From: an uncultured Robinsoniella sp.
Lineage (GTDB): Bacteria; Bacillota; Clostridia; Lachnospirales; Lachnospiraceae
NCBI GenBank assembly: GCA_900540475.1
Contig: UQGG01000031.1
Span: forward strand, 23,221 to 87,220
DNA length: 64,000 bases
Direction of reading: 5' to 3'
Below the pieces are notes generated by a model that saw only the letters and a list, made by a program, of their open reading frames with translations, did no database searches and was not told where the DNA came from. The position numbers were made by a program, and so were the translations under genes. Positions 34,800 through 44,346 of the stretch are shown piece by piece. Each line of letters begins with the position of its first letter. Position 1 is the first letter of the stretch.

Positions 34800-36230
34800 A
34801 TGGAAGAGAATAATGCACAGCTGTCAGCAAAAGATCAGAAGTTTCGGGATTTTACGCTGAATGGGAATATGTGGAAGGTAGTATGGCAGGTTGCATTGCC
34901 GCTATGTGTATATCAGTGCCTGGGGCAGGTATTCGGAGTGCTGGATACGATGATGGCTTCCCATATCAGTTCCAATACAGTATCGGCAGTGGCTTATCTG
35001 GCTCAGATTAATTCCATTATCTCGGCGGTGGGCGGAGGATTGGCAGTAGGCGCCAGTCTTAAGGTCAGTGAGGCTTATGGGGAAGGAAAGTATGACCTGG
35101 TAAAAAAGCGGGTCAGTACGCTGTATGCCATGTGCGGAGTATTATCTGCTGTCATTCTTCTGCTTATACCGTTTACGAAGCAGATTCTGGCATTTGCAAA
35201 GACGCCGGCTGAGCTGATTGCAGAAGGCAATACTTATTTTCAGCTTCAGCTGCTGGCAATGGTTATTATATTTTTTAACAATGTGTTTATTGCCATCGAG
35301 CGTGCCAGAGGCGAGACTAAGCTCATCATGAAAATGAATATTATTGTTATTTTCACCAAGACATTTTTAACCGCGCTGTTTGTTTATGTTCTAAAAGGAA
35401 GTATAGTTACGATGTCACTGGCAACGATTATCTCTCAGTCAACCCTGATGGTGATCGGGCTGGTCAAAATGAAGCGTGAAAAGAATGCATTTGGGTTTTC
35501 CCTTCGTTTTGTATCTTTTAAAAAGAGATTGTCGGGACCAATGATTGTACAGTCCATTCCGCTGATTGTAGAAAGAGCCTTATTTTCCATGGGAAAGTTA
35601 ATGGTAAATTCTATGAGTACGCTGTATGGAGTACTTACCGTAGGGGCATTGGGGGTTTCCAATAACCTGGGAGGCTTTGCCTCAGCACCCCAAAATGGTT
35701 TACAGGAAGGAGCCGCTTCCGTAATCAGCCAGAATGCAGGAGCCGGCAGATTCGACCGGGCGCTGCAGGCATTTTGGAGTGTATTGGTCTATAATTTAAT
35801 AGCAGGAGCAGCAGCATATGCCATCTCAATGGTATTTCTCCAGCAGATCAGCAGTATGTTTTCGGAAAATGACCTGGAGTTTCAGCGGCTGATTATGAAA
35901 ATATTCCGGTTTGAGGCAATGGGATTTGTACCTCTGGGAATCAATTCGGCGGTCATGTCATTGCTCTATGGTTTGGGAAAAACCAAAATATCATTGTTGA
36001 TCAGCATGAGCAGGATCTTTGTATTCCGGGTGCCGGTTCTATGGTTCTTACAGAATTTTACGAACCTGGGAAGTGAGAGCGTAGGTATTGTAATGATGGT
36101 CAGCAATATATCTGTTGCCTTTGTGGCAATTCTGGCAGCGGCGATCGTTATACCGGCTGCAAAGAAAAAATATATGGGAGAACACAAGAAGAAAAGTAAG
36201 CGCTTTCATAATTTCCTATCAAAAATATAA
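34800..36230 (+). CDS. MATE family efflux transporter
   Basis: 476 residues with 12 predicted TM helices in two MatE halves. The first half has 'QVALPLCVYQCLGQVFGVLDTMM' (core ALPLCVYQCLGQVFGVLD) and GGGLAVGASLKVSEAYG; the second starts near 250 with IPLIVERALFSMGKL. A Lys-rich tail ends the protein. It exports a drug, metabolite or other small cation/organic compound driven by an ion gradient; the substrate is unknown. RBS AAAGGAGCAGACATC. Confidence 0.93.
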   Translation: MEENNAQLSAKDQKFRDFTLNGNMWKVVWQVALPLCVYQCLGQVFGVLDTMMASHISSNTVSAVAYLAQINSIISAVGGGLAVGASLKVSEAYGEGKYDLVKKRVSTLYAMCGVLSAVILLLIPFTKQILAFAKTPAELIAEGNTYFQLQLLAMVIIFFNNVFIAIERARGETKLIMKMNIIVIFTKTFLTALFVYVLKGSIVTMSLATIISQSTLMVIGLVKMKREKNAFGFSLRFVSFKKRLSGPMIVQSIPLIVERALFSMGKLMVNSMSTLYGVLTVGALGVSNNLGGFASAPQNGLQEGAASVISQNAGAGRFDRALQAFWSVLVYNLIAGAAAYAISMVFLQQISSMFSENDLEFQRLIMKIFRFEAMGFVPLGINSAVMSLLYGLGKTKISLLISMSRIFVFRVPVLWFLQNFTNLGSESVGIVMMVSNISVAFVAILAAAIVIPAAKKKYMGEHKKKSKRFHNFLSKI

Positions 36231-36313
36231 AAAATATGAAAAAAATATAAATAAAAATGAAATTTGTACAAAAATATTGAATCTCTACTATATAAATATT
36301 TCTAAAAATCCCT

Positions 36314-36319
36314 TATACT
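36314..36319 (+). promoter_or_regulatory. Possible -10 of the glycan operon
   Basis: TATACT at 36314-36319, in an AT-rich 156-bp gap. No good -35 lies 17 bp upstream, which fits a promoter needing an activator such as YesN or AraC. Confidence 0.4.
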
Positions 36320-36386
36320 TTCCTTAACGACAAAGAACAGGCGGAAAATAAACCGTCTTGAAAAAGATAATCGGGAGGGATATAGT

Positions 36387-37331
36387 ATGAGGGCTTCCAG
36401 TCAAAAAAATGTAAGCACTTCCAAAAAGACATTGAGAAAGCACATCTATGAATATCGATGGATCTATGCACTTGGATTACCGGGATTAATTGTTTTATTC
36501 CTGTTTTCCTATCTGCCTATGAGAGGTCTGTTGATGGCATTTCAGAATTACAATCCACATTTAGGATTACTTAAAAGTGAATGGGTGGGATTAAAACATT
36601 TCGAAGCATTGTTCCAGGACCCTAAATTTTATAACATGTTAAAAAATACACTGATCATCAGTGGTTTAAGTCTTTTGACTTTTCCTGCGCCGATTTTCCT
36701 GGCATTGATCATGAATGAGGTTCGAAATGCGAAATTCAAAAAACTGATACAGACTTCTGTATACCTTCCGCATTTCCTTTCCTGGGCAATTGTAGCCAGC
36801 TTAACATTTTTCCTGCTTTCTACCGAACAGGGACTTGTGAACAAGATTGCAAATTTGCTGGGATATGAATCAACTGCTTATTTGTTCAGCACAAAATGGA
36901 TTTATCTGGTTATCGTGATTCAGTCTCTCTGGAAAAGCATCGGCTGGGGCTCTATCGTATACCTGGCAGCTATTTCCGGAATTGACCAGTCTCTGTATGA
37001 GGCAGCAAAAATGGATGGTGCAAATAAGTTCCAGTGTATGATGAAGATCACGTTGCCATGTATTATGCCTACCGTAGCCGTTATGTTAATCCTTAGAATG
37101 GGAACCATCATCTCCGTAGATTTTGAACAGGTATTTCTGATGAATAATGCCATGGTAAAATCAAAACTGGAGGTATTCGAGATCTACATATACAACAACA
37201 GTATTGCCAGCGGAAGTACGCAGTACTCTTATACAACCGCAATTGGACTGTTTAAATCTGTAATTAATACGGCACTTGTTATTTTTACTAACTGGATTAC
37301 CAACCGTAAAGGTTATGACGGGGTTATGTAG
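36387..37331 (+). CDS. Sugar ABC permease, LplB-like
   Basis: 314 residues, six TM helices, of the oligosaccharide/LplB branch (RWIYALGLPGLIVLFLFSY, FLPHFLSWAIVASL-like YLPHFLSWAIVASLTF). EAA loop: LYEAAKMDGANKFQCMMKI. First gene of the long glycan operon; RBS GGGAGGGATATAGT. It works with the permease and lipoprotein downstream. As in the first transporter, no ATPase gene is linked. Confidence 0.94.
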   Translation: MRASSQKNVSTSKKTLRKHIYEYRWIYALGLPGLIVLFLFSYLPMRGLLMAFQNYNPHLGLLKSEWVGLKHFEALFQDPKFYNMLKNTLIISGLSLLTFPAPIFLALIMNEVRNAKFKKLIQTSVYLPHFLSWAIVASLTFFLLSTEQGLVNKIANLLGYESTAYLFSTKWIYLVIVIQSLWKSIGWGSIVYLAAISGIDQSLYEAAKMDGANKFQCMMKITLPCIMPTVAVMLILRMGTIISVDFEQVFLMNNAMVKSKLEVFEIYIYNNSIASGSTQYSYTTAIGLFKSVINTALVIFTNWITNRKGYDGVM

Positions 37332-37360
37332 AGATGAGGATGGAAAGGAGAGCGAATAAA

Positions 37361-38230
37361 ATGGGTATGAAAGCCAAAGAAAATATTTATCAGAGCATTT
37401 TGTGGTTAATTCTTATTATTATTGCAGGCACCATGATTCTGCCGTTCCTGTATGTTGTAGTATTATCCTTTACCGATTCCACAGCGTATGTAGCAGGTGA
37501 GTTTATGCTATGGCCGAAAAAATGGTCTCTGGCAGCATATAAATTGATTTTATCCGGAACGGGCTTCCTGAATTCCTTGAAATCAACCATATTTATAACA
37601 GCAGTGGGGGTACCGCTCAGCGTCTTTTTAAATGCCGGACTGGCATATATGCTATCAAAACCCATACCGGGACGAAGTTTCTTTAATAAATACGTTATGA
37701 TAACAATGCTGTTTACAGCAGGTATGGTACCTAACTTTATGAATATTAATTCCCTGGGATTGATTGATAATTATTTTGCATGTATCCTGCCGGCTGCATG
37801 CGGTGCCTGGAGCATCATGGTTATGAGATCTTTCTTCCAGTCATTGCCTATTGAACTGGAGGAGGCGGCTAAGATTGACGGCTGCGGGCAGCTTCGTATC
37901 TTTGGAACCATCGTAGTTCCGCTGTCTAAAGCAATGCTTGCAACGATGACACTGTTTTCCTTTGTCAGCTATTGGAATACATACTTTAACTCTATTATGT
38001 ACATGACATCTACAGCGAAGGCATCCTTACAGGTATATGTACAGAAAGTTGTACTTTCATCCAACATCTCAGATGTCCTGGATGTGCAGTCAACCGTTCA
38101 GAACGCTGTGCCTCAGGAAGTTATGAGAATGGCGGCGGTAGTAGTAGTCGTGTTACCCGTACTGATTATTTATCCGTTCCTGCAGAAATATTTCGAGTCA
38201 GGAATGATGGTAGGTGCAGTCAAAGGCTAA
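37361..38230 (+). CDS. Sugar ABC permease, LplC/YtcP-like
   Basis: 289 residues from the chosen start (ATG 37361, with AAAGGAGAGCG before it; an in-frame ATG at 37334 lacks this). Six TM helices; EAA loop ELEEAAKIDGCGQLRIF; C-terminal FESGMMVGAVKG is typical of this subfamily. It pairs with the LplB-like permease 29 bp upstream. Confidence 0.93.
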   Translation: MGMKAKENIYQSILWLILIIIAGTMILPFLYVVVLSFTDSTAYVAGEFMLWPKKWSLAAYKLILSGTGFLNSLKSTIFITAVGVPLSVFLNAGLAYMLSKPIPGRSFFNKYVMITMLFTAGMVPNFMNINSLGLIDNYFACILPAACGAWSIMVMRSFFQSLPIELEEAAKIDGCGQLRIFGTIVVPLSKAMLATMTLFSFVSYWNTYFNSIMYMTSTAKASLQVYVQKVVLSSNISDVLDVQSTVQNAVPQEVMRMAAVVVVVLPVLIIYPFLQKYFESGMMVGAVKG

Positions 38231-38247
38231 AAACGCAGGGCGTTTTT
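38229..38247 (+). terminator. Short attenuating hairpin between permease and binding protein
   Basis: AAAAACGC-AGG-GCGTTTTT, an 8-bp stem starting in the permease stop codon, followed by ATATAAAAAG. It could lower read-through or mark an mRNA processing site. Confidence 0.45.
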
Positions 38248-38278
38248 ATATAAAAAGATCATATAGGAGGAATAAGAT

Positions 38279-39988
38279 ATGAGGAAGAATTTTAAAAATC
38301 AGGTAGCGCTTGGTCTGGCAGCAGTTCTGGCGGCATCTGCTCTTGCAGGATGCGGCGGTTCCGATGGTAAAACCACAGAAGCACCAAAGACAGAAGGAAC
38401 ACAGGCAGAAGCAGGGACCGGAGATACTGCAAGCGGCGAAACAGCAGGCGGAGAAACCGCAGGAACAGGAGAAAACGGTGATCGTATGACAATCACGGTC
38501 ATGGGGATCGATTGGGGATATGGTCCGCTGGCTAACAGTGAGATGGAACAGTACTGGGAAGATATGTTTGATGTGAATCTGGAGATTGAATGGGTAAATT
38601 ACCAGGATTTTGACCAGAAGGTAAATACGCTGATTGCGGCAAACAGTATGCCGGATGTGATCCAGGTGAGCAAGCAGGGGAATGGTTCCTATTATTACCC
38701 GGTATTTACACAGGCAGTGGATGCAGGATCATTTGTAGATATGACGCCTTATTTATTTGATAACGGAAACGGAATTGCCGAGACCAATGCAGTTATGAAG
38801 AGCTGGGATGAGAATATGTGGGATCAGGCAAGATATAACGGTGGAATCTATATTCTTCCAAGAAGCAAGGCGGAAAGCGGACAGAATTCAGGTATAGAAG
38901 TCAGAAAAGACCTGATGGAAAAATATAATTTCACGGAAGAACCAAAAACCATGGAAGAATTAAAAACCTGGCTGATCGATCTGTCTAAAGCAGCATCCGA
39001 GGGGGAAGGCAAGAAGATCTATGCGCTGGAGTATTTTGATGATGATTTTATGAACGACAGAATTAAAGCATTTGCAGTTGCCTTCACAGGACAGTCTGAC
39101 TGGGCTGTAAATGAAAGCGGAGAATTTGAGTACATGCAGTTTAAAGATGAGTATATCAATTTCCTGAACTGGATGAAAGATTTATATGATGCTGGCGCTA
39201 TTGATCCAGAATTTGCTCTGGCAAATGCAGATACTTCAAAATGGAAAGCAGGCAATTCTGTGGCTTACCTGACAGCCTGGTATAACTGGAACCAGTCAGC
39301 CGACCTCACCAGTAATAAAATATTTGATGAAAGTACAGGACCGGAATTAAAAGCTTGGTGTCTGATGCCGGTGAAGGGAGACAAAGCTTATACTGTAAGC
39401 CCCAATTATACGGATATCGATTCCTGTATCGCGATCAGTTCAAAGTGCTCAGAAGAAAAAATCAAGAAGATCATGGATGTTTTCAATGCAACGGAAGAAA
39501 CATATCCCGGATATGATTCGGTAATGATGGATGGTGTAAAGGATGTCCACTATACCTTAAAAGAAGACGGAACCAAAAATACAGACGATGAAGTATTTAA
39601 GAAGAAAAGACAGGATGGCTATGTAGGCGCATGGAATCAGATCTTCCTGAAAAAAGATGCTGACCAGATTACGGATAAGTTTATGAAAGACGGTACCAAG
39701 AGAGCATCCGATGAAAATATTGCAAGAGTAGAAGAAATCAAAGAATTCGTTTACAGTGACTTAAAAGAAACCGAAACAAAAAATGCAATCAGCAACCTTC
39801 AGTCAACAACTTACAATAATAACTGGAAAGTATTAACAGATGATGTAAATACCCTGTGTACCCAGTATATTATGGGACAGATTGGGGAGACCGAGTGGAA
39901 AACTTTTGTACAGGGAATCGTAGATTCTGCAGATTACAAAACAATCCAACAGGAATTTAAAGACGCAGCGGCAGAAGCAGCGAAATAA
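38279..39988 (+). CDS. Oligosaccharide-binding lipoprotein, LplA-like
   Basis: 569 residues. Signal peptide with lipobox LAGC (Cys25) after ASALAG, a 40-residue Thr/Glu/Gly-rich linker, then a large binding fold (ITVMGIDWGYGP onward). The size, 550-600 residues, is that of LplA/oligosaccharide-type binding proteins, which take longer glycans than the 45-kDa CUT1 type. RBS ATAGGAGGAATAAGAT. It gives the glycan operon its import specificity. Confidence 0.94.
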   Translation: MRKNFKNQVALGLAAVLAASALAGCGGSDGKTTEAPKTEGTQAEAGTGDTASGETAGGETAGTGENGDRMTITVMGIDWGYGPLANSEMEQYWEDMFDVNLEIEWVNYQDFDQKVNTLIAANSMPDVIQVSKQGNGSYYYPVFTQAVDAGSFVDMTPYLFDNGNGIAETNAVMKSWDENMWDQARYNGGIYILPRSKAESGQNSGIEVRKDLMEKYNFTEEPKTMEELKTWLIDLSKAASEGEGKKIYALEYFDDDFMNDRIKAFAVAFTGQSDWAVNESGEFEYMQFKDEYINFLNWMKDLYDAGAIDPEFALANADTSKWKAGNSVAYLTAWYNWNQSADLTSNKIFDESTGPELKAWCLMPVKGDKAYTVSPNYTDIDSCIAISSKCSEEKIKKIMDVFNATEETYPGYDSVMMDGVKDVHYTLKEDGTKNTDDEVFKKKRQDGYVGAWNQIFLKKDADQITDKFMKDGTKRASDENIARVEEIKEFVYSDLKETETKNAISNLQSTTYNNNWKVLTDDVNTLCTQYIMGQIGETEWKTFVQGIVDSADYKTIQQEFKDAAAEAAK

Positions 39989-40015
39989 TAGTAATTGGTA
40001 AAACAATAAAAGCGG

Positions 40016-40117
40016 CAGGGGACATTCACGATATCTTAAAACTGGAAACTGACAGATAAAAGTACGTGGATGTGCCCTGTTAAGCTGTAAGCAGTATCGC
40101 AGTCAGGACTGTGGTAT
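40016..40117 (+). other. Two intercistronic hairpins before the GH2 gene
   Basis: The first hairpin pairs CAGGGGACATTCACG (40016-40030) with CGTGGATGTGCCCTG (40065-40079). The second is a 24-nt hairpin with arms 40094-40103 and 40108-40117 and loop CAGG, ending five bases before GGGAGG. The second belongs to a family also found before GH95 and within the GH42 leader. Confidence 0.75.
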
Positions 40118-40132
40118 GCATGGGAGGATAAT

Positions 40133-43100
40133 ATGGCTAATCAGGATTTTTTTCATGAGATTGCAATGACGAAGCACCCAATTGGAACAACTGATCAGGA
40201 AGTACAGCCTTTGCCAGTACCGGATATCTGGTTTTCAAAAGAGGACTGCCGTCAGCATAAGATTTACTGGGAGGGGGAAAAGACATTTGAGGAGCAGTGT
40301 GAGGATTTTGCCCGGGATTTAGAAGATATGAGAAACCAATACCGCCCTTACCTGAGAAATTATCTGCCTCACATCCAAACCGGAATCCTGGATATGCAAT
40401 TACAGGAATTTGAATTCCGTTACCGGGAAAAAGGAGAGGTGTTCACAGACCGCAATGATATCAGTAAGGTATGGGAAAAAGTAACGGTACCAGATTACAG
40501 AGGACCTGCGCTGGAGGATGGAAAGTGGAGCGGTTATTACAGATGTTCCTATAAAAACATATGGTCAGAAGAGCTCATTCAGAATCAGAAGCGGGCTGTT
40601 CTGTATTTTCAGTGTGTGGATTATATAGCAGAAATCTACTTGAATGGCAATTATGTAGGCAGCCACGAAGGGTTTTTTGCACCTTTTTCATTTGATGTTA
40701 CAGATTACTTACAAGAGGATAACGAGCTGGTTATCCTGTGCAAAAATGATGTGCCCATACTTGGCGTAGGCCCAGTTCTGGATGGGGATAAAATTTATGC
40801 CGCTACAGGTCCCGGCTGGGATGACCCGGAGGTGGGATGGCATCACTGCCCGGCGGGAGCGGGAGTATTTGGAAAGGTTTCCATGGAAATCCGCCCGGAG
40901 GTATATCTGGATGATATTTTTGTAAGACCGGATATTGATCAAGATCTGGTGGAATTAAGGCTTGGGGTCATAAACTATACCGATGAGGTAAAGGAAGCTT
41001 ATGATCTGGATCTGGAACTTCTGCCAAGGAACTATGAAGGAAAAAAGATCGGAGATCTCCATACAAAGATTACATACGTGGGACCTGGGAAGAATGAATA
41101 CCGCTACTTTATACCGGTATCGGATTACAGGCTTTGGGAACCGGAGTCGCCCTGGCTCTATGGAGCCCAGGCAAATCTAAGCAGAGCAGGCGACTCCATT
41201 TCCGGAAAGAGCCAGAATTTTGGAATGAAAAAGTTCGTCAGCGATGAGACTTCTGTTCCAAAAGGGAAATTTTATCTCAACAACCAGCCCATTGTGCTTC
41301 GGGGTGCCAATGAGATGGGACACCTTCAGCAGTGTGTTATGAAGGGAGATTTTGACCAGCTGGCAGATGATATTCTTATTGCCAAGATGTGCAATATGAA
41401 TTATTACCGTGTCACCCAGCGTCCGGTGCAGGAGGAGATCTATGATTACTTTGATATGCTTGGAATGATGCACCAGTGTGACCTCCCTCTCTTTAGTTTC
41501 CTTCGGAGGCCGCAGTTTGCAGAAGCGGTAAAACAGGTACAGGAAATGGAGCATCTGGTAAGAAGACATGTATCTACGGTGTTAGTTACTTTTATAAATG
41601 AACCTATGTGCATAAGGCGGACCGAAGACCCTGAGGATAAATATTCCAGACGCTATGAAGCCAAGGGGCACCGTCATCTGCTGAGGGATGAGCTGGAAGC
41701 GTTCTTTCAGGCAGCCAGAAAGGCAGTCTATGTGGAAAATCCTGACCGTGTGATTAAAAATGTGGAAGGGGATTATGACGGACCCACTGCAGAGGGAATG
41801 CCGGATTTCCACTGTTACACCATGTGGTATACCAACCATGGAGAACCAATCGGACGCCTGTTAAAAGGGTATCTGCCTCCGGTGAAAGAAGGCTGGATGA
41901 TGGGATGCGGTGAATATGGTGCCGAAGGACTGGACCATGAAGCAGTTATGCGAAATTTCTATCCAGAAGAATGGTTGAAAACTCAGCCTGACGGTACCTG
42001 GTATCCTGATAAAATTGTGCGTGCGCAGACCCATTCCGTACAGGGAGACTGGTATGAGGAACAGAATAACATGGCGGACTGGATCCGGGAAAGCCAGATA
42101 CATCAGGCGATAGCCACAAAGCTTCTGACGGATGCTTACCGAAGAAGGGGCGATATTATTAACCATACGGCGATTCATCTGTTAATTGATGCATGGCCAT
42201 CGGGATGGATGAAGACTCTGGTAGACTTCAGGCGTCAGCCCAAAAGAGCTTATTTTTCTTATCAGGAATCCCTCCGGCCGCTTCGGGTGAACCTCTATAC
42301 CGGACGGAGCACAGCCTATCTGGATGAGCAGGTGGAGGTGGCAGCCTGGCTGCTAAATGATACTGGAAAAGACAGTGTCCTGACCATCCGGGCGGAAGCG
42401 TTTGCAGGACAGGACCCGGAACCCTTTACAGCATATGAGATGGATGACACGGCACTGGCGGCAAATGCCATATGTGCAGGCAAAATTCCCTTAACATTTG
42501 AGGCAATGCCGGAATTTGACGGCAGAAGTTCCAAAGTGCAGATAAGAGCGGCGATATTAAATGAAGAAGGAAAGGTTTTAAATACGGAAACGATATCCAT
42601 ACAGGTATATAAACGGCGGAGGTATACGGAAAAGGTCAGAGCAATCGGTGGCGAAGCAAAAGTACTTTGTAATAAACTGGGATTAACGGAAATCAAAAAC
42701 GAAGAAGGGAATTCCTTGGGACAGACAGAAGTATGCGTGATCAGTGATCTAAGTTCTGACAGCCTGAAAGCGGCAGAAGCCAATACAAAGGCGGGGGGAC
42801 GATCGATCCTGCTGCTTCCGGAGGAAAACATATCGTTCCGGGTTGGGGGAGAAGAGGTCACTGCTAAGGGGTGCGGGGAATTGTTTTTTGCAGCTGCAAA
42901 AGATGGTTTTAAGGAATATCCAATTTCCATGCTGTATAACGAAGAAAAGGGATATATAGACGCTACCGCCACCCATACCATCCAGACGAAACTGCCAGGG
43001 GAGGCACTGGTATATACATACGACAAGCAGGGGCTGGACAAAAGCACCGGAGCAAAGCCACATCTTCCGTTTGTAAAGAGCTGCCCTCTGGGGGCAGGGG

Positions 43101-43198
43101 AGCTTCTGTTGGTCAGTCTGTCCAGAGAGGGCAGGGTCGGCTGCAATCCGGGATTGGATGAACTGTTCCGGGATTTGATTTTGAAAGGTGAAAGTTAA
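40133..43198 (+). CDS. Glycoside hydrolase family 2 (beta-galactosidase/glucuronidase type)
   Basis: 1,021 residues, no signal peptide, so cytoplasmic. Order: an unusual N-terminal stretch (1-110), GH2 sugar-binding domain (about 115-255, SGYYRCSYKNIWSEE ... LYFQCVDYIAEIYLNGNYVG), Ig-like domain (about 258-370), TIM barrel (about 375-700) with acid/base Glu490 (VTFINEP) and probable nucleophile Glu594 (GCGEYGAEG), then C-terminal beta domains. An exo-enzyme on beta-linked galactose, glucuronate or mannose; which one cannot be told. First enzyme gene after the transporter; its stop lies one base before the CE15 start. Confidence 0.9.
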   Translation: MANQDFFHEIAMTKHPIGTTDQEVQPLPVPDIWFSKEDCRQHKIYWEGEKTFEEQCEDFARDLEDMRNQYRPYLRNYLPHIQTGILDMQLQEFEFRYREKGEVFTDRNDISKVWEKVTVPDYRGPALEDGKWSGYYRCSYKNIWSEELIQNQKRAVLYFQCVDYIAEIYLNGNYVGSHEGFFAPFSFDVTDYLQEDNELVILCKNDVPILGVGPVLDGDKIYAATGPGWDDPEVGWHHCPAGAGVFGKVSMEIRPEVYLDDIFVRPDIDQDLVELRLGVINYTDEVKEAYDLDLELLPRNYEGKKIGDLHTKITYVGPGKNEYRYFIPVSDYRLWEPESPWLYGAQANLSRAGDSISGKSQNFGMKKFVSDETSVPKGKFYLNNQPIVLRGANEMGHLQQCVMKGDFDQLADDILIAKMCNMNYYRVTQRPVQEEIYDYFDMLGMMHQCDLPLFSFLRRPQFAEAVKQVQEMEHLVRRHVSTVLVTFINEPMCIRRTEDPEDKYSRRYEAKGHRHLLRDELEAFFQAARKAVYVENPDRVIKNVEGDYDGPTAEGMPDFHCYTMWYTNHGEPIGRLLKGYLPPVKEGWMMGCGEYGAEGLDHEAVMRNFYPEEWLKTQPDGTWYPDKIVRAQTHSVQGDWYEEQNNMADWIRESQIHQAIATKLLTDAYRRRGDIINHTAIHLLIDAWPSGWMKTLVDFRRQPKRAYFSYQESLRPLRVNLYTGRSTAYLDEQVEVAAWLLNDTGKDSVLTIRAEAFAGQDPEPFTAYEMDDTALAANAICAGKIPLTFEAMPEFDGRSSKVQIRAAILNEEGKVLNTETISIQVYKRRRYTEKVRAIGGEAKVLCNKLGLTEIKNEEGNSLGQTEVCVISDLSSDSLKAAEANTKAGGRSILLLPEENISFRVGGEEVTAKGCGELFFAAAKDGFKEYPISMLYNEEKGYIDATATHTIQTKLPGEALVYTYDKQGLDKSTGAKPHLPFVKSCPLGAGELLLVSLSREGRVGCNPGLDELFRDLILKGES

Positions 43199-43199
43199 G

Positions 43200-44282
43200 A
43201 TGGGAATGCTGGAGCAGGAATTAAAGAGCAGAAATCTACCGGAGCTGTTCCACAGCAAAGATCAAGGAAGTGTTGAGAATATAAACGGCTGGGAACGCAG
43301 GCGGGAGGAAATAAAAGATCTGCTGTGCAGTGAATTCTGCGGCTGTTTTCCCAGAATTGCATACCGGACCAAAGGCAGGCAGGTCTTAGAAGATGAGGAT
43401 GCCTATGGAGGCAAAGCAGTGGTAAAGACGATTCATCTTGGGATCGCATCCGATTACTCTTACGTATCCTTTCCCTACCGTCTCATGCTTCCCAAAAATG
43501 CAGAGCGTCCACCTGTCTTTATTTATCTGGCGTTTACCCCGGAAATTGCAGATGGGATTGGAGAAGAGATCCTGGATGCAGGCTTTGGTGTGGCGAGTGT
43601 CTATTATCAGGATATTACTGCTGACTATTATGATGGACATCAGAGTGGGTTAGGCAGGTTTTGTACCAGAAACCAATTTGACAGCTGGGGAAAAACGGCA
43701 ATGTGGGCTTGGGGCAGCAGCAGAATTCTGGATGACATTCTGGAAAGGGAAGAAATAGATGAAAGCAGGGTTGCAGTTCTTGGGCATTCCCGTTTGGGAA
43801 AAACAGCATTGATTGCCGGAGCTTTTGATGAACGGTTCTCCCTGACGGCTGCAAATGAATCCGGAGCAGGCGGTGCCGCACTGTTTCGTGGAAAAACAGG
43901 GGAGCAGATTAATAACCTTTATGGGAAAGGCTCCAGGCTTTGGTTTAACGGGAACTTTTTTCAGTACAGGGAGGATGTGAGCCGGATGCCATTTGACCAG
44001 CATTTTCTATTATCCCTGATAGCACCCCGCCATCTCTATATTGCCAGTGCGGACCGGGATGACTGGGCGGACCCCGTATCCGAATTTTTATCCTGTGTTG
44101 AAAGTTCACAGGCATGGAAGCTGTATGGGAAAGAGGGACTGGTCGCGCCGGATCGTTTTCCGAAAGCAGGAGACTGTTACCACGAGGGAAGAATCGGATA
44201 CCATTTGCGATCCGGTACTCATTATCTCAGCCGTGATGACTGGAAGCAGATGATTGCCTACCGGAAGCGGCATGGAGTATGA
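43200..44282 (+). CDS. CE15-type glucuronoyl esterase
   Basis: 360 residues, alpha/beta hydrolase. Nucleophile Ser197 in VLGHSRLGKTALIAG, Glu220 in NESGAGGAALFRGK and His341 in GTHYLSRDDW match the bacterial CE15 pattern. CE15 enzymes cut the ester linking 4-O-methyl-glucuronate of xylan to lignin alcohols. No signal peptide is seen, so here it may act on imported esterified oligosaccharides. The start at 43200 is chosen for AGGTG nine bases upstream; a GTG at 43188 would overlap GH2. An acetyl-xylan esterase-like role is the alternative. Confidence 0.82.
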   Translation: MGMLEQELKSRNLPELFHSKDQGSVENINGWERRREEIKDLLCSEFCGCFPRIAYRTKGRQVLEDEDAYGGKAVVKTIHLGIASDYSYVSFPYRLMLPKNAERPPVFIYLAFTPEIADGIGEEILDAGFGVASVYYQDITADYYDGHQSGLGRFCTRNQFDSWGKTAMWAWGSSRILDDILEREEIDESRVAVLGHSRLGKTALIAGAFDERFSLTAANESGAGGAALFRGKTGEQINNLYGKGSRLWFNGNFFQYREDVSRMPFDQHFLLSLIAPRHLYIASADRDDWADPVSEFLSCVESSQAWKLYGKEGLVAPDRFPKAGDCYHEGRIGYHLRSGTHYLSRDDWKQMIAYRKRHGV

Positions 44283-44308
44283 GAGGCGAAAAACTATCTA
44301 TTGGTGCA

Positions 44309-44332
44309 ATACCGCAGACCTGTCTGCGGTAT
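44309..44332 (+). other. 24-nt hairpin directly before the GH95 ribosome site
   Basis: Perfect 10-bp stem (ATACCGCAGA / TCTGCGGTAT) with loop CCTG, followed by GCAGGAG and ATG 14 bases later. It has the same size, flanks (GCA...GCA) and position as the hairpin at 40094-40117, with compensating base changes. Confidence 0.8.
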
Positions 44333-44346
44333 GCAGGAGAAAAAAT

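Noticed and set aside
44254..44346. Upstream extension of the GH95 gene
   Set aside because: It overlaps the CE15 end and runs through the hairpin; ATG 44347 has the ribosome site and family N-terminus.
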